Below, one piece after another: positions 1-5,951 of a stretch of 8,153 nucleotides of DNA (position 1 is the first letter of the stretch; the number at the start of each line of letters is the position of its first letter). The notes beneath the pieces were generated by a model, which was not told where the DNA came from, ran no database searches, and saw only the letters and a program-made list of their open reading frames with translations. Source of the DNA: Bryobacteraceae bacterium (lineage in GTDB: Bacteria > Acidobacteriota > Terriglobia > Bryobacterales > Bryobacteraceae); the NCBI GenBank assembly GCA_030044325.1, contig JASHWA010000587.1:1-8153 (forward strand). The letters run 5' to 3'. Made by a program: the position numbers and the translations under genes.

Positions 1-86
1 TCCGCCAGATAAACTTCGCCCATGCCGCCTTCGCCGATGCGTTCGCGAAGGCGATAGCTGCCGATCAGGCTACCGGCCGCAGGCAC
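1..86 (-). CDS. Ser/Thr protein kinase, N-terminal end only (continues off the left edge)
   Basis: Read on the minus strand, the left edge encodes SYRLRERIGEGGMGEVYLA. This is the first beta strands and glycine-rich ATP loop (GxGxxG...V) of a bacterial Hanks-type (PknB-like) Ser/Thr kinase. The catalytic Lys, HRD and DFG motifs lie outside the window, so activity cannot be judged. I chose the GTG at 84-86 as start, giving MPAAGSLIGSYRL, the usual short lead-in before the kinase fold. The purine-rich GGGAA before it is very close, so the start is weakly supported. The frame stays open upstream to an ATG at 273-275, but that extension runs through an inverted-repeat element and looks non-coding. 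The gene is divergent from the SYLF gene at 430. Family is fairly sure; start and full length are unknown. Confidence 0.8.
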   Translation of the reverse strand, partial: MPAAGSLIGSYRLRERIGEGGMGEVYLA

Positions 87-176
87 GCTTCCCAGAATAT
101 CGCGAAGATTTGAGAGGTTGAAAAAGGAGACACGGCACGTGCGTTCCGCAAACAGGTCGGCAGCGATAGGTGTCCG

Positions 177-251
177 CGAAGAAGGGGACAGTCCGCCCAC
201 GGTGTTGACGGTTGCGAGTTCATCGGCGCTAGGGGACAGTCCCCTTCTTCG
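177..251. repeat. 75-nt inverted-repeat element with two GGGGACAGTCC copies
   Basis: Perfect 13-bp inverted arms lie at 177-189 (CGAAGAAGGGGAC) and 239-251 (GTCCCCTTCTTCG). Two direct copies of GGGGACAGTCC sit at 184-194 and 232-242. The right copy is itself a 15-nt palindrome, AGGGGAC-A-GTCCCCT, at 231-245. The form is that of a REP or MITE-type palindromic intergenic element. No transposase gene is in the window. The structure is seen directly; its mobility is inference. Confidence 0.6.
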
Positions 252-300
252 GCAGATTGTGCGGCTTAACGACATTTTCAAGTGGTGTCCGTACGGTGGT

Positions 301-320
301 GCGTCAAGTATACTTGACGC
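301..320. promoter_or_regulatory. perfect 20-bp palindrome, candidate operator
   Basis: GCGTCAAGTATACTTGACGC reads identically on both strands and lies between the divergent kinase and SYLF genes. It contains a TATACT -10-like hexamer on each strand (309-314 plus, 307-312 minus) and a TTGACG on each strand. A bound dimeric repressor could therefore block transcription both ways. The palindrome has no loop, which favours a protein-binding site over an RNA hairpin. I cannot name the regulator, and no regulator gene is in the window. Confidence 0.5.
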
Positions 321-361
321 CGAGCCGTTCACCGGGAAAGAGTGGTCAGTCCGCTTTTTCA

Positions 362-384
362 GGAACCTCCCGAATGCGGGTTCC
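362..384 (+). other. small hairpin upstream of the SYLF gene
   Basis: GGAA (362-365) pairs with TTCC (381-384) and CCCG (369-372) pairs with CGGG (377-380), with a CCT bulge and an AATG loop. It lies about 45 nt before the ATG and would sit in the 5' leader if transcription starts near 320. No T run follows on the plus strand, so it does not look like a terminator. Its function is unknown. Confidence 0.3.
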
Positions 385-429
385 GCGGCTTCAGGTAATT
401 TCGCTGCATTGCTCACGCCGGGGGGACGC

Positions 430-1098
430 ATGACCCGGTTAATTCTCATTGGAACCCTGATTTCAGCCGCGCTCGGCGCAAAAGAGCTGACTCCCGACAA
501 ACGCATGCAGCACGCCGTTAACGCGCTGGCCGAAATGGTGGCCACCAATGACGACGGAATCCCGCGCCAACTCATCGGCAAGGCGCAGTGCATCGTGATC
601 GTGCCGGGGCTGCTCAAGGGCGCGTTCCTGTTCGGCGGGAAATACGGCCGTGGATTCGCGTCGTGCCGCAAACCGCACGGCGGATGGACCGCGCCGGCTT
701 CGGTCCGCATTGAAGGCGGCAGCTTCGGCGGCCAACTCGGCGGGTCTTATACCGATCTGATCATGCTGGTGATGAACAAAAAGGGAATGAATCACCTGTT
801 GAGCGACAAGTTCACGCTCGGCGCCGACGTTGCCTCGGTCGAGGGAATGACCGGTAAGGACGCCAGCATCAACACCGATCTGACGGCGCGGGCGGCGATC
901 ATCACTTATTCGCACGCCAAGGGTTTGTTCGCCGGAATTTCGCTTGAAGGAGCGACGCTGCACACCGATTCCGGGGAAAACAAGAAATTGTACGGGCACG
1001 AGATCAGCAACAAGCAGATCCTGCTGACCAAAGTCGCGCCGCCGCCGGCCGCAAAGCCTCTGGTTCTCGCGCTGAATAAGCTCGCCCGGCGCGGCTAG
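430..1098 (+). CDS. Exported SYLF-domain (YSC84-like) lipid-binding protein
   Basis: A 222-aa protein. Residues 1-17 (MTRLILIGTLISAALGA) form a short signal peptide, so the product is predicted to be periplasmic or outer-membrane associated. From about residue 40 on it matches the SYLF/DUF500 fold: QCIVIVPGLLKGAFLFGG (53-70), then GRGFASCR, a GGW turn, the glycine-rich GGSFGGQLGG stretch, DLIMLVMN, and the DAS / AIITYSHAKGLFAGISLEG segment near the C-terminus. SYLF domains bind phosphoinositides in eukaryotes; the bacterial role is unsettled. The ATG at 430 has a GGGGGA ribosome-binding stretch a few bases upstream and places the signal peptide first. The frame is open back to 118, but that part crosses repeats and has no protein character. 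The gene is divergent from the kinase and convergent with the AlgH gene. Family is confident; function is not. Confidence 0.9.
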   Translation: MTRLILIGTLISAALGAKELTPDKRMQHAVNALAEMVATNDDGIPRQLIGKAQCIVIVPGLLKGAFLFGGKYGRGFASCRKPHGGWTAPASVRIEGGSFGGQLGGSYTDLIMLVMNKKGMNHLLSDKFTLGADVASVEGMTGKDASINTDLTARAAIITYSHAKGLFAGISLEGATLHTDSGENKKLYGHEISNKQILLTKVAPPPAAKPLVLALNKLARRG

Positions 1099-1110
1099 AA
1101 GACCTTCCTA

Positions 1111-1200
1111 ACCGCGAATTGACGCGAATCAACGCAAAAAAAAAACGCCGCTAATGGACGTCAATCGACATGAATACGATTCATGTTTATTGACGTTCAT
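1111..1200. repeat. Degenerate ~10-bp tandem repeat ending in an inverted copy
   Basis: Between the convergent SYLF and AlgH genes the DNA runs as loose decamers: CCGCGAAT, GACGCGAAT and CAACGCAAA, then ACGTCAAT and GACATGAAT. The theme then inverts, with TTCATG, TTATTGACG and TTCATTGACG. A ten-A run sits at 1136-1145. The last units overlap the end of the AlgH gene. It resembles decayed intergenic repeat filler seen in many large soil-bacterial genomes, but the family assignment is from memory. Confidence 0.45.
1136..1198 (-). terminator. Possible terminator for the htrA-algH unit
   Basis: Imperfect 20-bp arms at 1156-1175 and 1179-1198 (17 of 20 paired) enclose a 3-nt loop. On the minus strand a ten-T run follows after about 10 nt (1145-1136). 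The stem overlaps the AlgH stop codon (TAA at 1187-1189). The gap between stem and T run is longer than in a standard intrinsic terminator, and the stem is AT-containing, so termination is plausible rather than clear. On the plus strand no T run follows. Confidence 0.4.
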
Positions 1201-1831
1201 TGACGGCCCATTCGCTTTCCTTCGGGTTGATTCGCGGCCAGGCCGCCTTGAGCGACTCGGCCTTCCCGATCAGGCGCGGCCACAGCGTCGCGGGCTGGTC
1301 GTCGAATGCGGCATCTTCGCTCGAATCGAAGATGTACCAGGCGCCCACCCGCACTTCGTTTTGAAGCTGGCGCCGGTCCCATCCGCAATACCCCATATAG
1401 ATACGAAACGTCTTGGGATCCGATTTTCCGCCGAGCGCCTTTTCGAGAGCGGTACGCTCGGTCAACAGGTAGACTTTGCCGAAAATGTCGCTCGCGCCCG
1501 CGGGTTTTTGGGCAGACCGGGCCAGCGCGAAGACGGTATTGAGCTCCACCGGTCCGCCGACAAACACCGGCTCGGAATGCGCCGATGCGCCCGCAAGCTC
1601 GTGCAGCGCTTCCGAAATCGGAACATCGGATCGCCGGTTGATCATCAAGCCCAGCGCGCCGCTGGCATCATAGCGGACCAGCAGAATCACCGATTTCGCG
1701 AACAGCGGGTCCGGCGCGTCGCGCACGGTGACCAGGATTTTGCCGGGCGCGAGATCTTGGGGCCGCTTGGACTGCGCGCTGAGCGAGCAGCCGAGCGCCG
1801 CAGCCAACCCGCAGATCTTGACGAACCGCAT
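1187..1831 (-). CDS. AlgH/YqgE family protein with an N-terminal export signal
   Basis: A 214-aa protein of the UPF0301/DUF179 family. Family hallmarks are in order: GKILVTVRDAPDPLFAKSVILL (30-51), GALGLMINR (58-66), PVFVGGPVE (88-96), and YMGYCGWDRRQLQNEVRVGAW (145-165, the family's GxxGWxxxQLxxEI...W). Known homologues are usually about 185 aa and cytoplasmic. Here a hydrophobic leader precedes the fold (MRFVKICGLAAALGCSLSAQ), with a type I cleavage option at SLSA/Q and a Cys in ALGC that is only a poor lipobox. The biochemical role of the family is unknown; AlgH was named from alginate regulation in Pseudomonas. The start ATG is 14 nt after the htrA stop with no clear Shine-Dalgarno, which suggests co-transcription and coupling to htrA. 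Family assignment is strong; export is inferred. Confidence 0.88.
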   Translation of the reverse strand: MRFVKICGLAAALGCSLSAQSKRPQDLAPGKILVTVRDAPDPLFAKSVILLVRYDASGALGLMINRRSDVPISEALHELAGASAHSEPVFVGGPVELNTVFALARSAQKPAGASDIFGKVYLLTERTALEKALGGKSDPKTFRIYMGYCGWDRRQLQNEVRVGAWYIFDSSEDAAFDDQPATLWPRLIGKAESLKAAWPRINPKESEWAVNERQ

Positions 1832-1845
1832 TTCGCGCGAGATCG

Positions 1846-3474
1846 CTAGGGGCGATCGGGGATGGTGCCGCTCAGATAAAGCGTCGTCGTGTGGCCGGGC
1901 TGGGTTCCGCGCACCACGCGGAATGCGACCGCGTCGCCCGGTTTCAACGTCTGGCGAACCTTCAGAATATCGTCGGCCGAGCTGACCGGCTGGCGATCGA
2001 TCGCGATGATGATGTCGTGCTCCTGCATGCCGATCTCCTCGGCGAACGACCCCGGCTCCACGCGCGTCACCGTGACGCCGTGCTTTTCCGGCGTCAGGTC
2101 GCGCTCCTCTTCGCTCACCGGACGCTGGGAGATCCCGAAACTGACCGGACCGGCAGCGGTCGGCTTGAGCGGATTGGGCGCAGTTTCGTCACTCTGGCTC
2201 GGCCGGCCGGCGATATCGGGATTGTCGGCGTAGATCTTCACGCGGTCGGCGATCACGACTTTCAAGTCCATCTTTTTGCCGTCGCGATCGACGCTCAGCG
2301 TCGCGCTGTTTCCCACCGGGGTGTCGGCGACATGCCCGATCAGATCCTGGCTGTCTTTGACGGGCGTACCGTTGTAGGCGAGCACGATATCTTCGGCTTT
2401 GAGACCGGCCTTATCCGAGGGCCCGTCTTTTTTCACCGATTCGACGATGACGCCGTGATCGAAGCCCATCGCTTTGAGCGTCAACTGCTCATTCGAGTAC
2501 AGCGTGGCGCCGATGGAGCCGCGCGTGACGTGGCCGTCGCGAATGATGTCGTTGTAAACGCGCGCCACCACGTTGATCGGCAGCGCGAAACCCACACCCT
2601 GCGATCCTCCGTTCTGCGTCGCGATCATGGTGTTGAGACCGATCACTTCGCCCTTGATGTTGAGCAGCGGACCGCCGCTGTTTCCGGGATTGATCGCCGC
2701 GTCGGTTTGGATGAACTGCTGGAAATTCTGGCCGTTGATGTTGCGCCCCTTGGCGCTGACGATTCCGAGCGTCACGCTCGCTTCCAGGCCGAAGGGCGAA
2801 CCGATCGCGACCGCCCAGTCGCCCACCTGCACGCCTTCGGAATTGCCGATCTTCACCGGCTGAAGGTCAGTCTTGGGATCGATCTTGAGCACCGCGATAT
2901 CGGTTTCGCGATCGGTGCCGATGACCCGCGCGTGATAGGGGGTTTCATCGCCGTGGAGCTTGACGTAAATATGATCCACCAGGCTGCCGGTGCGCTCCAC
3001 CGTCACCACGTGGTTATTGGTAATGATGTAACCCTTGCGATCCACGACGAACCCGGTGCCGGACTGTTCGTGCTTGTAATTCTGCTGCGGCATCATCTCC
3101 CCGCCGCCGCCGCGGTTGCCGAAAAACCGGCGGAACAGATCCAGGCCCTGATCGTCGCCGCCGTTGTCTTCGTCCGGGTCGGCTTGAGGCTGGGGGCCGC
3201 GGCGATTGCGCGTGGTTTCGACTTTCGGCGTGTAATCGGCGCTGATATAGACCACGCTCGGATCGAGCTGCTTGGCGAGCCTGGTGAAATCGTTGGCCAT
3301 GTCCGTGGCCTTGGGAATGACCAGCGGTGTGGCGTCGGGCGCAACCTGCTGGTCGCGCGCGGCGCGGACTCCGGTGTTTACCAGCGTTCCGATCAGAATG
3401 CCCACTGACAGCGTCGCCGCCATCAGTAAGGCGGACAATAATTTCTGTTCGCGGAGCCTTGCGTAAAAATTCAT
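1846..3474 (-). CDS. HtrA/DegP/DegQ-type serine protease with two PDZ domains
   Basis: A 542-aa envelope protease that degrades or chaperones misfolded proteins. Residues 12-32 form one hydrophobic segment (anchor or uncleaved signal) after a short basic N-terminus. The trypsin-like domain spans about 64-310 and has the full triad: His155 in ITNNHVV, Asp192 in DRETDIAVLKI, Ser266 in NPGNSGGPL. Between its first strands (about 88-132) lies an acidic, Gly-rich insert at the position of the DegP LA loop. PDZ1 is about 320-411 and PDZ2 about 444-537. The length suits DegP/DegQ-like members. I prefer the ATG at 3472-3474 because an AAGGA box (3480-3484) sits five bases upstream; a GTG at 3496-3498 would add eight basic residues. 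It is the first gene of a unit with the AlgH protein. A TATAAT lies at 3511-3516. Family very sure; the subtype name is not. Confidence 0.96.
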   Translation of the reverse strand: MNFYARLREQKLLSALLMAATLSVGILIGTLVNTGVRAARDQQVAPDATPLVIPKATDMANDFTRLAKQLDPSVVYISADYTPKVETTRNRRGPQPQADPDEDNGGDDQGLDLFRRFFGNRGGGGEMMPQQNYKHEQSGTGFVVDRKGYIITNNHVVTVERTGSLVDHIYVKLHGDETPYHARVIGTDRETDIAVLKIDPKTDLQPVKIGNSEGVQVGDWAVAIGSPFGLEASVTLGIVSAKGRNINGQNFQQFIQTDAAINPGNSGGPLLNIKGEVIGLNTMIATQNGGSQGVGFALPINVVARVYNDIIRDGHVTRGSIGATLYSNEQLTLKAMGFDHGVIVESVKKDGPSDKAGLKAEDIVLAYNGTPVKDSQDLIGHVADTPVGNSATLSVDRDGKKMDLKVVIADRVKIYADNPDIAGRPSQSDETAPNPLKPTAAGPVSFGISQRPVSEEERDLTPEKHGVTVTRVEPGSFAEEIGMQEHDIIIAIDRQPVSSADDILKVRQTLKPGDAVAFRVVRGTQPGHTTTLYLSGTIPDRP

Positions 3475-3510
3475 GGTTTTCCTTCGCCTCGAACGCACAA
3501 CCTCACAACC

Positions 3511-3539
3511 ATTATATGTGCCCCAGACCTAGGATGCCC
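3511..3539 (-). promoter_or_regulatory. Putative promoter of the htrA-algH unit
   Basis: On the minus strand a perfect TATAAT lies at 3516-3511, about 36 nt before the htrA ATG, giving a leader near 30 nt. At 17-nt spacing the -35 hexamer is GGGCAT, a poor match to TTGACA, so a housekeeping promoter with an activator, or a different sigma factor, is possible. A perfect 12-bp palindrome, GCGAAGCTTCGC, sits just upstream at 3541-3552 and could be an operator. Confidence 0.45.
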
Positions 3540-3613
3540 GGCGAAGCTTCGCGGTTTCGAATTCCGTCATTTTACGCTGCATTTTCTGGATTTCCCAGAC
3601 TACCATCCATCGC

Positions 3614-3684
3614 CCCACGCGCTCCATCACTGTCCTCAAACGGGCCGGGGGTGGTTAAGGCGCGCCAGTTATGGAGCGCGTTGG
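3614..3684. repeat. 71-nt long inverted repeat after the permease-hydrolase gene
   Basis: The arms at 3617-3632 and 3666-3681 pair over 16 positions with one mismatch (ACGCGCTCCAT pairs with ATGGAGCGCGT). Two more G-C pairs follow outside a mismatch. The loop is 33 nt and GC-rich. It lies 20-90 nt past the stop codon of the minus-strand gene ending at 3704. With no T run on either side it is not a classical intrinsic terminator. It may stabilise the 3' end of the mRNA, act in Rho-type termination, or be a REP/MITE-like insertion. Confidence 0.5.
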
Positions 3685-3703
3685 CCGTCCCTGAATCGGC
3701 GGA

Positions 3704-5896
3704 TCACGGCTGATCAAACAGCTCCGCGCGGTTGAGGCGTTCGCCTTTGAAGATCACCGCGGCGATGTGCTCGGTCGCCGAGATATCTTTCAACGGATTG
3801 CCGTCGACTAAAACAAGATCGGCGTCGTAGCCTTTTTTAATCAGGCCTTGGTGCGAGTCGATCCGCAGGAGCCTGGCGTTGTTGTACGTCGCGGCTTCGA
3901 GCGCCGCTTCGGGCGTGAGGCCAGCTTCCACCCAAAGCTGCAGCTCGCGATGAATCGCCGGGCCGTGAATGAGTTGGGGATTGCCGGAATCGGTGCCCAT
4001 CACGAGCATGACTCCCGCATGGCTCGCCGCCGCGAGGTTTTCTTCGGCGACTTTGAGATTGAAGCCGAAGGAGCCGTAAAGCGCGCGGAAATCGGTGAAC
4101 TGAGGCGACGGGATCAGTTTTCTGGTCGATTCGAGCAATTTCGGCGGCGCGACCTGCTGCACCAGCGACCGGTCGAGCGGATCGGTTTTCCCGAGCGCCG
4201 TATCCACGATCGATTCGGCCACCGTCAGCGTGGGATCGAAGGCCACGCCCTGCGCTTTCATGCGCGCGACGAGCGCCGGAGTGAGCGGGGCGCGCGGCGA
4301 ATGCTCGATTCCGTCCACTCTTGCGTCCAGCGCGTCTTCGACATCGCGCAGATCGCCGACGTGAACGACGATGGGCAGCGAATCCTGGTGCGCTTCTGCC
4401 GAGATCGCGTCGAGCAGAGTGGCATCCAGGCGCGGAATGGGATGGCCGGGCGCGCCGGGCTCGAGAATCGCCTTGATTCCATCCACACCGAGTTTTTTGA
4501 GATCGTCCACCATGCCGCGGGCTTCCTCGGCGGTCTTGGGCAGACGCACGGTTTGCGCCTCGAACTGCGCCTGCATCGATTTCGGAACATATTTCGCGTA
4601 TTCGGTGCCGTGGCCGCCGGGCGCGGTGAACATCGGGCCGACCACGTACAGCTCGGCGCCCAATTTCTCGCCGGATTGGATGCTCGCGCGATGCTTCAGG
4701 ATGATGTCGGTCGCATCGCCGAGGCTTTTGACCGCCGTGACGCCGCTGTAGAGATAGGCCGCCAATTCCCGATCAATGGGATCGCTTTCGTAATCCTTGG
4801 CATCCTGATAAAAACCGCCCGTGGAACCGAGGTGCGCGTGGACGTCGATGAGGCCCGGCAGCAGAGTTTTGCCGGCGGCGTCGATCGATTCGGCTTTGAG
4901 CGCTTTCGCGTCGGGAGCGGGGCCGGTGAAAATCTGCGCGATCTTGCCGTGTTTGATCAGCACGGAGCCCTGATCGATGACGGTTCCGTCGCCCAGAAAC
5001 AGGCGTGCATCGCGAATCAGGGTGGTTTGATCGCGCTCCACCTGGCGGGTGAGAAGGCGCTGTTTGAGCACGTTGTCTTTCGCGTAGCTCTGATACGCGC
5101 CCATGGCGAGGATCGGGGCGAGCACCGCGATGAGCCACAGTTTCGCCGAGCTGCGCATCTTTTCCTCTTTTTCCCAGCGGAAAAGTTTTACCGCCAGGAA
5201 TGTTCCGACCAGCGCAGTGACCAGAAGTGCCGCCGCGGAGCTCCAATTATCGGCGAGCGTTTCATGGGCGGTGAGAATCGAGTTGAGACCCGTCGAAAGA
5301 TACGTGGTGGGGATGAACTGCGCCACCTGTTGCAGCCATTTTGGCATGATCCCGATGGGAAAAGTCGCGCCGCCTAAAAACAGCATGGGGAAATACAGAA
5401 GCTGCACCATGATCTGGCTTTCCTGCATGGAATTGGCGACCGAGCCGACGATTCCGCCGATGGCGCGAAACGCCAGCACGCCGATGAGAACGAAAAGATA
5501 GAGCGAAATCGGGTGCTCGATCGGAGGCAGTCCGTAGATGTAGTGCGCGAGCGTGAGGATCATGAAGGTCACCGGGATATAGTGGACCAGCGCGGTGACC
5601 AGCGAGCCGACCAGCATGGTCGCGGGCGAAATCGGCGCGACTTTGAAGCGGCGCAGGATGTTTTGCTCGCGATCGGAGACAATGCGCATTCCGGCGCCGA
5701 ACAGGCCCGAGGCGAGAATGCCGAGCGACAGGACCATGGTCACGACCAGCACAATCATTCCGCCCTGGTCGGCGTGCATCATCTGGCCGAAGATGAAGAA
5801 AAAAATCAGCGGGAAGATGTAGTTGAAAAACAGGACGGTGCGGTCGCGCAGGGTGAGCCGCAGGGTCATCCGGATCATCGCGAGGTAGGATTTCAT
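3704..5896 (-). CDS. ABC-2 type permease fused to an amidohydrolase
   Basis: A 730-aa fusion. Residues 1-245 are an ABC-2 (DrrB-like) export permease with six membrane segments (about 21-40, 47-70, 94-120, 131-151, 163-184, 217-237), the GGATFPIGIMPKWLQQ / FIPTTYL signature near 175-200, and an FRWEKEEK tail where such permeases normally stop. A seventh helix follows (252-268). Residues 290-725 are a metal-dependent amidohydrolase (imidazolonepropionase/prolidase-like, COG1228 type) with the complete binuclear-metal set: His353 and His355 in DVHAH, Lys475 in DGIKAI, His512 in VVHVGD, His532 in GIEHS, Asp636 in MGTDSG. The substrate is unknown; such enzymes often cleave peptides or cyclic amides. 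With a cytoplasmic N-terminus, seven helices place the hydrolase outside the membrane. The start has GGGGA upstream. The ATPase partner ends 55 nt before. Domains are certain; the fusion being one functional protein is likely. Confidence 0.93.
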   Translation of the reverse strand: MKSYLAMIRMTLRLTLRDRTVLFFNYIFPLIFFFIFGQMMHADQGGMIVLVVTMVLSLGILASGLFGAGMRIVSDREQNILRRFKVAPISPATMLVGSLVTALVHYIPVTFMILTLAHYIYGLPPIEHPISLYLFVLIGVLAFRAIGGIVGSVANSMQESQIMVQLLYFPMLFLGGATFPIGIMPKWLQQVAQFIPTTYLSTGLNSILTAHETLADNWSSAAALLVTALVGTFLAVKLFRWEKEEKMRSSAKLWLIAVLAPILAMGAYQSYAKDNVLKQRLLTRQVERDQTTLIRDARLFLGDGTVIDQGSVLIKHGKIAQIFTGPAPDAKALKAESIDAAGKTLLPGLIDVHAHLGSTGGFYQDAKDYESDPIDRELAAYLYSGVTAVKSLGDATDIILKHRASIQSGEKLGAELYVVGPMFTAPGGHGTEYAKYVPKSMQAQFEAQTVRLPKTAEEARGMVDDLKKLGVDGIKAILEPGAPGHPIPRLDATLLDAISAEAHQDSLPIVVHVGDLRDVEDALDARVDGIEHSPRAPLTPALVARMKAQGVAFDPTLTVAESIVDTALGKTDPLDRSLVQQVAPPKLLESTRKLIPSPQFTDFRALYGSFGFNLKVAEENLAAASHAGVMLVMGTDSGNPQLIHGPAIHRELQLWVEAGLTPEAALEAATYNNARLLRIDSHQGLIKKGYDADLVLVDGNPLKDISATEHIAAVIFKGERLNRAELFDQP
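5156..5175 (-). promoter_or_regulatory. Internal ribosome-binding site and ATG inside the fusion gene
   Basis: Exactly at the permease/hydrolase junction, codon 247 is an ATG (5158-5156) preceded on the minus strand by AGAGGAAAAG, a good Shine-Dalgarno with about five bases of spacing. Translation from here would give a 484-aa hydrolase starting MRSSAKLWLIAVLAPILAMG, which looks like a signal peptide or signal anchor. Separate production of a secreted hydrolase is therefore possible. The purine run also encodes the EKEEK tail, so it may be coincidence. Confidence 0.4.
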
Positions 5897-5951
5897 AGAC
5901 GGTTCCCCGGGAAGGCGCGACCGTCGGGTCGAACGCTTGCCAGCTTGCTCA

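Noticed and set aside
87..275. Extension of the kinase to an ATG at 273-275
   Set aside because: The frame is open, but 63 extra residues would be encoded by repeat DNA. The final residues (NLRDILGSVPAAG) are plausible protein, so a longer N-terminus cannot be fully excluded.
118..429. N-terminal extension of the SYLF protein back to an ATG at 118
   Set aside because: The stretch crosses the inverted-repeat element and the 20-bp palindrome, has no protein character, and would bury the signal peptide. The ATG at 430 has a good ribosome-binding stretch.
1891..3408. Long plus-strand open frame (505 aa) opposite htrA
   Set aside because: It is rich in His, Arg and Asp with no domain or motif and lies fully opposite a clear protease gene. 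GC-rich codon use leaves the antisense frame open.
3848..5377. Long plus-strand open frame (509 aa) opposite the hydrolase domain
   Set aside because: No recognisable motifs, Arg/Gly-rich composition, and the minus strand encodes an intact enzyme with all catalytic residues.
5897..5951. Small inverted repeats (CGACC/GGTCG at 5918-5931, TTCCCCGGGAA at 5903-5913) between ATPase and permease
   Set aside because: Stems of only five base pairs in GC-rich DNA are expected by chance; the second overlaps the permease ribosome-binding site but is too short to claim regulation.
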